The notes below the pieces were generated by a model. It saw only the letters and a list, made by a program, of their open reading frames with translations, made no database searches and was not told the DNA's origin. The position numbers and the translations under genes were made by a program. A stretch of DNA of 10,300 nucleotides from Tepidiphilus sp. GTDB taxonomy: Bacteria; Pseudomonadota; Gammaproteobacteria; Burkholderiales; Rhodocyclaceae. The stretch covers positions 1-10,300 of the forward strand of contig JAQUGB010000048.1 in assembly GCA_028684345.1 (NCBI GenBank), written 5' to 3'. Positions 5,395 through 10,300 of the stretch are shown piece after piece (the stretch's first letter is position 1; every line of letters starts with the position of its first letter).

Positions 5395-8097
5395 TCACCC
5401 CAGTTTTTCTTCGATCCACTCCCAGCGCTTGTCTGTGACCATCACGAAGCGGCAGCGGCCTTGCGACAGGCTGGCCCACAGGCCGCCGATCAGGCGGTCA
5501 TCTTCGGCGGCGTTCCAGCGATCCGCGCCCTTGTATTCCACCGCCAGAATTGGCCCCGGCGCGTCTGCTGTGCCGGGCAATTGGCACAGGAAATCCGGGT
5601 AAAATCGGCCGTCGGCCTTCTGTAAGAAGAACGAACTGCCTTCTCGCCGAACGAGGTTGCGCACCCAGAACTGGATACGGCCCTGCTGCGCCCACATATC
5701 CAACTGGCAGGCACATTCGAACTCCTCTTTGCTGTCGAAGTCGCCGATGCGGCCGTAGAAGTGCTTGCGGAAGTCGAAATGCCCGAATCGTCCGTCGTAG
5801 TCGCGACTGGGCGCATAAGCCAGGGCGTGAAACTCGAAGACGTATTGGTCGCTCACTGCCACGCGCGAGGCCGCATCGTCACCGAATAAGGTCTGCTGGT
5901 ACGCCTTGCCGACAGCCTGTTTGCGCAGTTCCCGAATACGCGCTTCGATCAGATTGCGGATCAGGAACTTCTGCAGGTTGACGCGCGCCAGCGTGAAGCC
6001 GTCCCGGCGCAGCAAGGCCGTGAGCCACGCGGCGACGAACGCCTGCTTGTTCTCATGGGTCAGCGACGGTTCGGGCAGGTTGCGGCACAACCAGGTGGCG
6101 AGGCGTACTTCGTCCCAGTGTTCGGGTGGATACACGAGACCCAAGTCGCGCTGCAATTCGGGCAGGAAACGCGACACCACGTGACCACCCGCGTCGACGT
6201 CGATTTCGCCGCCCTCGGCCACCTTGAGCGCCGCACCCAAGGCTGCGAGTTCGCCGGCCGTCGGTTCGGCGTCGTAGAGCGAGAGGTTCCACGGATATTC
6301 GAGCACTTCCGGATCGTCGAAGAGCTGCAACTTGCCCTGCACGCGCAAGGCCAGCTGCGGCACGCGAAAGCGCTCACCCTGTTCGGCCGGTGTCTGAAAA
6401 AACTCGATCGCCGTCGTGCGGCTCTTTTCGGCAGCTTCCTCAATGGCCGCGGCTGCCGTTGCGGAAGTGACCGATGCCTTGAGCGCTTCGGTTTCATCTT
6501 CCGAGAGCGGCGCGTGCAGGGTCAGGGTGTTGAGCGCACTGTCCCAGCTCAGTTTGTCGCGCACCGGTTTCGGCACGCTTTTGAGGTCGGGCTTTTCCGG
6601 CAGCGTCACCGCCACCGGCCGCACCACCACACGCCCGGCGTGAGCTTCCAGGTCGAGACGCGCCTGCTCCGGCAAAGCCGCAGCCACGAATTCGGCCACC
6701 TCGCGCCGCTCGAAGCCGGCCCCGGCCACCAGCCGGTCGCGCAGCGCGGCCGCTGTTTCGGCAAAGTTGCGCGACACCACGAATGCGTAGGATTGATTGA
6801 GGCGCTGGTCGGCAAAGTGGCGCGCGTTCGGCTGGCGCAGGATGCGCCCCAGCAGCTGTTCCACCGCCGTGGCCGATTTCAGCTCGGCCATGCTCACCAG
6901 AATGTAGGCAAACGGGCAATCCCAACCCTCGGCGAGCGCCTTCTGGGTGATGACGAATTTCACCGGACAGGCGGGGTCGGCAATCCCTTTGGGGTACGAG
7001 GCGTCGATGCTTTCCAACCCCTTTTCCTCACCCGTGGCCACGACGATCTCCTCGGGCGGAATGCCGTGGTTGGTGATCAGCTCGTTTTTTACGCGCGCCA
7101 CATCGAGCGTTTCCACCCCGGCGCGGCGAGCTTCGGCCTGAATCAGCACCACCGGGCGCAGGTAGGGCGCGCCAGCGCGGCGGGCTTCCTCCGCCAGCCG
7201 GTGCAGCGTCTCGCGCCGGGTGAGCGCATCGGCGAGGCACTGCTGCCAGTTCGGCTCGGTTTCGAGCAACACCGGCAACTTGATCATTTCCTCCGCTTTC
7301 AATTCCGCCGCCGAGACGCTGTGCAACACGTTGCTCGGCGTGCGCGTGAGATCGGGCGTGGCGGTGAGCTCCATCACGCCGCTCGGGCGAAAGCGCGCCA
7401 GCATGTCGAAGGCGAGCTCCGTGCGGCTGTTGTGCGCCTCGTCCACGATCACGAACGGCCGGCGCAGGCGCAGCACGTTGGCGAGCGAATAGGGCACGGT
7501 GCGCTCGCTGCCCTCGCCCTCGGAGAGCAGGGCATCGCGCTGGCTGGGCACAAGATTGTCGAAGTGGTGCATCAGCGCGCCGCTTGACTGATACACCTTG
7601 CGGCATTCCTCGTCCTCCACCTGAAAGGCTTGGCGCGTGGCGACGATCACCGTGGTGGACGTGTCCAGCGTGGCGCGCGTCACGCTCTTGGCTTCTTCCA
7701 GATCGAGCACCGTCACCGGCCCTGCCTCGCGCAGCGCGGCGTGATAGGGATGCGCACGATCCTTCAGCGCCTTGAGGGTCTGCTCGCGGATGGGTTTGCT
7801 CGGCACCAGCCACAGAATCACGCTGTACTGGGAGCGCAAGAGATGGGTATTGACGAGTTGCACGCTTTTTGCTGCGAGCCAGGTCTTGCCGCCGCCGGTC
7901 GGCACGCGCAGGCAGAAATACGGCATGTCCGCCGGAAAGCCCACGAGCGCATGGTACGGATTACCGCGCCCCCACAGGCGTTCGGTGGTGGCGGTGAAGG
8001 CGAGCGAAGGCGAAGGCAGCTCATGGCACGCCGTGAAGTAGGCCTGCACGCTGTCCAGCACCTGCTGCTGGTAGGTTTTGGGGGTGAAGGGGGTCAT
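5395..8097 (-). CDS. Type III-like restriction enzyme Res subunit (SF2 helicase plus PD-(D/E)XK nuclease)
   Basis: A 900-residue DEAD/DEAH superfamily 2 translocase with a C-terminal nuclease, the architecture of type III Res subunits. Helicase motifs in order: Walker A PTGGGKT (66-72, Lys71), DEAH at 219-222 (IVDEAHNSRTE), TATP at 245-248, EGWDCP at 390-395, and motif VI QLLGRILRQP (414-423) with arginine fingers Arg418 and Arg421. Near the end, RFYPDFL and LAVEYKG supply Asp835, Glu854 and Lys856, a complete PD-(D/E)XK site. Known role: with Mod it senses unmethylated asymmetric sites and cuts DNA at a distance using ATP. The length is near the usual 900-1000 residues and no motif is missing. 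Its ATG overlaps the stop of the small upstream gene (ATGA, 8094-8097). Stand-alone helicase-nuclease function is an alternative, but adjacency to mod argues for restriction. Confidence 0.92.
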   Translation of the reverse strand: MTPFTPKTYQQQVLDSVQAYFTACHELPSPSLAFTATTERLWGRGNPYHALVGFPADMPYFCLRVPTGGGKTWLAAKSVQLVNTHLLRSQYSVILWLVPSKPIREQTLKALKDRAHPYHAALREAGPVTVLDLEEAKSVTRATLDTSTTVIVATRQAFQVEDEECRKVYQSSGALMHHFDNLVPSQRDALLSEGEGSERTVPYSLANVLRLRRPFVIVDEAHNSRTELAFDMLARFRPSGVMELTATPDLTRTPSNVLHSVSAAELKAEEMIKLPVLLETEPNWQQCLADALTRRETLHRLAEEARRAGAPYLRPVVLIQAEARRAGVETLDVARVKNELITNHGIPPEEIVVATGEEKGLESIDASYPKGIADPACPVKFVITQKALAEGWDCPFAYILVSMAELKSATAVEQLLGRILRQPNARHFADQRLNQSYAFVVSRNFAETAAALRDRLVAGAGFERREVAEFVAAALPEQARLDLEAHAGRVVVRPVAVTLPEKPDLKSVPKPVRDKLSWDSALNTLTLHAPLSEDETEALKASVTSATAAAAIEEAAEKSRTTAIEFFQTPAEQGERFRVPQLALRVQGKLQLFDDPEVLEYPWNLSLYDAEPTAGELAALGAALKVAEGGEIDVDAGGHVVSRFLPELQRDLGLVYPPEHWDEVRLATWLCRNLPEPSLTHENKQAFVAAWLTALLRRDGFTLARVNLQKFLIRNLIEARIRELRKQAVGKAYQQTLFGDDAASRVAVSDQYVFEFHALAYAPSRDYDGRFGHFDFRKHFYGRIGDFDSKEEFECACQLDMWAQQGRIQFWVRNLVRREGSSFFLQKADGRFYPDFLCQLPGTADAPGPILAVEYKGADRWNAAEDDRLIGGLWASLSQGRCRFVMVTDKRWEWIEEKLG

Positions 8098-8390
8098 GGC
8101 TTTCCTGCGTCGGGCGCGTGCGGTGCCTGCTGGCGCTGCAGCGGATCGAGCTCCGCCGGCCGTACCGCCTCGATCACGCCAGCACGGCGGATGATGATGG
8201 CCGTACCGGTGCGGGCCGCGATTTCCCAGGCACGCGCGGCAGCGCGTTGCATGGCCTGACGTGATAGGCGCAAGTCCTCATCCTGCGCGGTTTCGATCGG
8301 TCGTGGATTCATGGCTTCTCGCTCCAGTGCAAACGTAGTTTTGCCCGCGCCGTTTGGCCCGGCAATGATGATGACCTTGCGCGCCTGCAT
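8094..8390 (-). CDS. P-loop fusion remnant: truncated AAA/zeta-like ATPase start joined to a small conserved-type protein
   Basis: A 98-residue ORF lying between mod (3-base gap) and res (ATGA overlap). Residues 4-21 (KVIIIAGPNGAGKTTFA) are an excellent Walker A strand-loop-helix of the zeta-toxin-like/AAA ATPase type, families normally around 190 residues or more. No Walker B or other ATPase motif follows. From residue 27 (MNPRPIE) the protein turns into an unrelated-looking helix-strand unit with AAARAWEIAARTGTAIIIRRAG, a pattern I associate with small proteins encoded after such ATPases. The simplest reading is an in-frame internal deletion that removed most of the ATPase and fused its start to the next gene. 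The small protein may still be made alone from the ATG at 8312, since GGAG lies 9 bases before it (72 residues, 8094-8312). Function is unknown; ATPase activity of the fusion is unlikely. Confidence 0.65.
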   Translation of the reverse strand: MQARKVIIIAGPNGAGKTTFALEREAMNPRPIETAQDEDLRLSRQAMQRAAARAWEIAARTGTAIIIRRAGVIEAVRPAELDPLQRQQAPHAPDAGKP

Positions 8391-8393
8391 GGC

Positions 8394-10001
8394 TCACATC
8401 TCCAGCGCGTAGGGCGTTTGCTTGAAGATGATGCCCTCGCGCGCCAGCCGTGCGTTGCCCAGGCGGCAGGCGGCGGCGTAGATCACTTTTGGGCCGGCGA
8501 AGGGCGGCAGCGCCTCGAACACGGCGCTGGTGAGCACGTTGCCGCCGTCCGCCGATTTGTCCTTGAGAATGCCGTTGTAGAGGAGATAAATGGCCCGGCC
8601 CTCAAAGATGCCCAGGAGCGGCGAGTCGGCTGTGCCGCTAAAGCCCGTGCCGGTTTCCACGAACCAGACGAATTCGGCGAGCTGGGCAAAGGTCACGTCG
8701 CCGCGGATTTGGCCGTCGGCGTCGAACAAGGGCTCGGGGCAGAGGCGGCAGAACTGGAATCCGCCGCCCAACCCTGCCACCGCCTGCCCCTTGGCATTGG
8801 TGTAGCCCTGCGCCACCCGGCGCACGCGCTCGGCGGTGACGTTTTGCGCGATGCCCGGGTCCATCTCGACAAGGATGAAACGGCGCTTGCCGCCGTCCTC
8901 GGCGTTTTGTTTCAGGACCGCGTGGGCGGTGGTGCCGGAGCCGGCGAAACTGTCGAGGACGAGTGAACCCTTGTCGGTGGCGATTTGCAGGATGCGCTGA
9001 ATTAGGCGGGTGGGTTTGGGGGTAATGAACACGTCGTCGCTGGAGGCGAAATCGACCAGTTCGAGCAATTCTTTCTTGGCTTCCTGTGTGTGGCCTACGT
9101 CTTTGTAATACCAAATACTCATGGGAACAACGCCTTGAGTGACCTCTGAAAGAAAAATTTTAGGCGCTGGTATATTGTTCCCATCTATCCCCCACCAAAT
9201 TCGCCCATCGGCATCTAATTCTTTGAACTTTTCTTCAGAAATACGCCAGTACGATCCTTTTGGAGGGCCAGAAATGACTCTTCCTGATGGACAAGTAATG
9301 GAATATGTTCCTTTGCTATAAAAATTTCGAGCAGCAAGATTATTTGGGCGCCATGGACCACGAGGATCATTATCAGGATTTTTGTACATTTTATTCTGTT
9401 TTTCAGAGCGAGGAATCAGGTTTCGAGTCCAACGATCTGAATTCATAGCATATACGACTATGTAGTCATGTGATTCTGAAAAATGACGAGATGAGGCTTT
9501 GGGGGCATAGTTTTTTTCCCAAATTATTGTTTCGATGAAGTTTCTTTTCCCGAACACCTCATCCATCAACAACCGCAGCGTCGCCACCTCGTTGTCGTCG
9601 ATCGACACGAAAATCGCCCCATCCTCGCGCAGGAACTGCCTCAAGAGCACCAGCCGCGGGTACATCATGCACAGCCAGCGGTCGTGGCGGTCGAGGGTCT
9701 CGCCTTCCTTGCCGACCACCTCGCCCAGCCACTTGCGAATCTCCGGGCTGTTGACGTTGTCGTTGTACACCCAGCCCTCGTTGCCGGTGTTGTAGGGCGG
9801 GTCGATGTAGATGCATTTCACCTGGCCGGCGTAGCGCGGCAGCAGCGCCTTCAAGGCGTGCAGGTTGTCGCCCTGCACGATCAGGTTGCCCGAATCGGCC
9901 GGGCCGCAGGAGAGATCGGCGACCGGCTCGAGCAGGCGAAAAGGAACTTCCCGGTGGTGTTTGACGACGGCTTCTTTGCCGATCCAGTTCAATGTTGGCA
10001 T
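8394..10001 (-). CDS. Type III-like DNA methyltransferase Mod (N6-adenine, beta class)
   Basis: A 535-residue adenine-N6 methyltransferase that should use S-adenosylmethionine to mark the recognition site and give Res its specificity. Motif IV DPPYNTGN (67-74) comes before motif I LDSFAGSGTT (349-358), with a long variable segment between them: the beta-class order (catalytic motif, target recognition, SAM binding) typical of type III Mod. FVSIDDNEV (131-139) and ILVEMDPG (376-383) are also family features. The C-terminal 130 residues include a conserved-looking GGGFQFCRL (about 414-422) and probably contact Res. The start at 10001 has no obvious Shine-Dalgarno sequence, and the gene follows a broken toxin gene at once, so translation may depend on the upstream reading frame. 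The central part is AT-rich and differs in base use from both ends. It is shorter than EcoP15I-type Mod (about 640 residues). Confidence 0.93.
   Translation of the reverse strand: MPTLNWIGKEAVVKHHREVPFRLLEPVADLSCGPADSGNLIVQGDNLHALKALLPRYAGQVKCIYIDPPYNTGNEGWVYNDNVNSPEIRKWLGEVVGKEGETLDRHDRWLCMMYPRLVLLRQFLREDGAIFVSIDDNEVATLRLLMDEVFGKRNFIETIIWEKNYAPKASSRHFSESHDYIVVYAMNSDRWTRNLIPRSEKQNKMYKNPDNDPRGPWRPNNLAARNFYSKGTYSITCPSGRVISGPPKGSYWRISEEKFKELDADGRIWWGIDGNNIPAPKIFLSEVTQGVVPMSIWYYKDVGHTQEAKKELLELVDFASSDDVFITPKPTRLIQRILQIATDKGSLVLDSFAGSGTTAHAVLKQNAEDGGKRRFILVEMDPGIAQNVTAERVRRVAQGYTNAKGQAVAGLGGGFQFCRLCPEPLFDADGQIRGDVTFAQLAEFVWFVETGTGFSGTADSPLLGIFEGRAIYLLYNGILKDKSADGGNVLTSAVFEALPPFAGPKVIYAAACRLGNARLAREGIIFKQTPYALEM
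9100..9545 (-). other. AT-rich target-recognition segment of mod
   Basis: This part of mod encodes about residues 152-300, between the catalytic DPPY motif and the SAM-binding motif, where beta-class enzymes carry the target-recognition domain. Hand counting gives 170 G/C in 420 bases (about 40%) for 9121-9540, while line 9661-9720 has 39 of 60 (65%). The frame is intact throughout. Poly-T and TA-rich runs are frequent here and nearly absent elsewhere in the gene. This is the signature of an exchanged recognition cassette. Confidence 0.7.
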
Positions 10002-10007
10002 GGGCGC

Positions 10008-10198
10008 TCATTTCGTGGAGGGGGGAAACCCGGCAGGCGTCGCGTTTCCGTTGAAATTTTTTTCGGCGAACCGCGCTTCGACGTCCATGGCCCCGTGCAG
10101 CACCCGCACGATCCGCACCAGGCCAGGCTCTTCAAAAAACAGCACGAGGTAGTTGCCGTATCCGCTTCGGCCTGCGGCAGAAAGATAAGCCGTACCAA
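10008..10198 (-). pseudogene. ParE/RelE-type toxin with internal deletion and frameshift
   Basis: The remains of a small toxin gene. A TTG start at 10198, directly after the upstream stop codon, gives VRLIFLPQAEAD, a typical ParE/RelE N-terminus. The C-terminal half is recognisable only in another frame: GYGNYLVLFFEEPG, then LVRIVRVLHGAMDVEARF, ending at a TGA at 10008-10010. A whole toxin is about 95-100 residues; here roughly 12 N-terminal and 50 C-terminal residues remain, so some 40-50 codons, not a multiple of three bases, appear lost near 10150-10165. The frame continuing from the start instead yields a cysteine-rich nonsense tail ending inside mod (9989). An active toxin is very unlikely. 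Confidence 0.65.
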
Positions 10199-10300
10199 TC
10201 AGGTTCTTTCGGCCGCTTCAGCCATGGCGAGATACTTCGCCTCCAGCCGGTCGAACACTTCTTCCTCCGAAAGATCCGGTCCGCTGGCCAGACCCACCGC
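10199..10300 (-). CDS. Antitoxin, C-terminal end (partial)
   Basis: The last 33 codons of a gene that begins beyond the window. The peptide reads SGPDLSEEEVFDRLEAKY in its core and ends AAERT. This acidic helical tail resembles the C-termini of short RelB/ParD-type antitoxins. The stop codon (10199-10201) touches the TTG start of the broken ParE/RelE toxin, the usual antitoxin-toxin order and spacing. The DNA-binding half is not visible, so the family cannot be fixed. With the toxin broken, this would now be an orphan antitoxin whose promoter may serve the restriction operon. Confidence 0.6.
   Translation of the reverse strand, partial: AVGLASGPDLSEEEVFDRLEAKYLAMAEAAERT

Noticed and set aside
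6055..7587. Long plus-strand ORF (510 codons) opposite res
   Set aside because: It is a shadow of the GC-rich res gene: no recognisable domain, biased composition (many His, Arg, Gly), and it lies wholly inside a gene with all expected helicase motifs on the other strand.
9511..9517. Seven-T run in mod as a phase-variation tract
   Set aside because: A run of seven in an AT-rich segment is expected by chance and is shorter than usual phase-variable tracts.
9989..10198. 69-residue Cys-rich ORF as a real small protein
   Set aside because: Only its first dozen residues make sense (toxin N-terminus); the rest is the toxin C-terminus read out of frame and it runs into mod.

Overview
The window looks like chromosomal DNA of a GC-rich member of the Pseudomonadota, probably a beta- or gammaproteobacterium able to oxidise reduced sulfur compounds. 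This rests on the GlmS C-terminus, the tsdBA pair of periplasmic c-type cytochromes and the XenA-type ene-reductase. No rRNA, tRNA, CRISPR array or insertion sequence is visible, and the species cannot be named from the sequence.

Layout. 1-378 (+) is the 3' end of glmS. 555-2259 (+) is a two-gene operon: a c4-type diheme cytochrome (TsdB-like), then the diheme thiosulfate dehydrogenase TsdA. A convergent intergenic stretch with hairpins (2260-2440) separates these from 2441-3538 (-), an old-yellow-enzyme ene-reductase with the XenA active-site set. 3621-4291 (-) is a complete FitA/FitB-like (VapBC family) toxin-antitoxin pair with an inverted repeat over its probable -10 box and a hairpin at its 3' end. 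4431-4643 (-) is a small stand-alone molybdate-binding (Mop) protein. 4837-10001 (-) is a type III-like restriction-modification operon read in the order mod, small P-loop fusion gene, res, DUF6155-like gene. 10008-10300 (-) holds the end of an antitoxin gene and an internally deleted, frame-broken ParE/RelE-type toxin, directly upstream of mod.

How the genes work together. TsdA couples two thiosulfates to tetrathionate and can pass electrons to the adjacent TsdB-like cytochrome, which feeds the respiratory chain. Mod (beta-class N6-adenine methyltransferase) and Res (SF2 helicase plus PD-(D/E)XK nuclease) form a host-defence system.

The most interesting part is the defence region. The Mod target-recognition segment is an AT-rich island (about 40% GC by my count over 9121-9540, against about 65% in one 60-base line just outside). 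A small gene between mod and res carries an isolated Walker A motif fused in frame to an unrelated-looking C-terminal part, as if an ATPase gene had lost nearly all of its coding sequence. The toxin upstream of mod has also lost its middle. A conserved-looking gene of unknown function follows res closely enough to be a third component.
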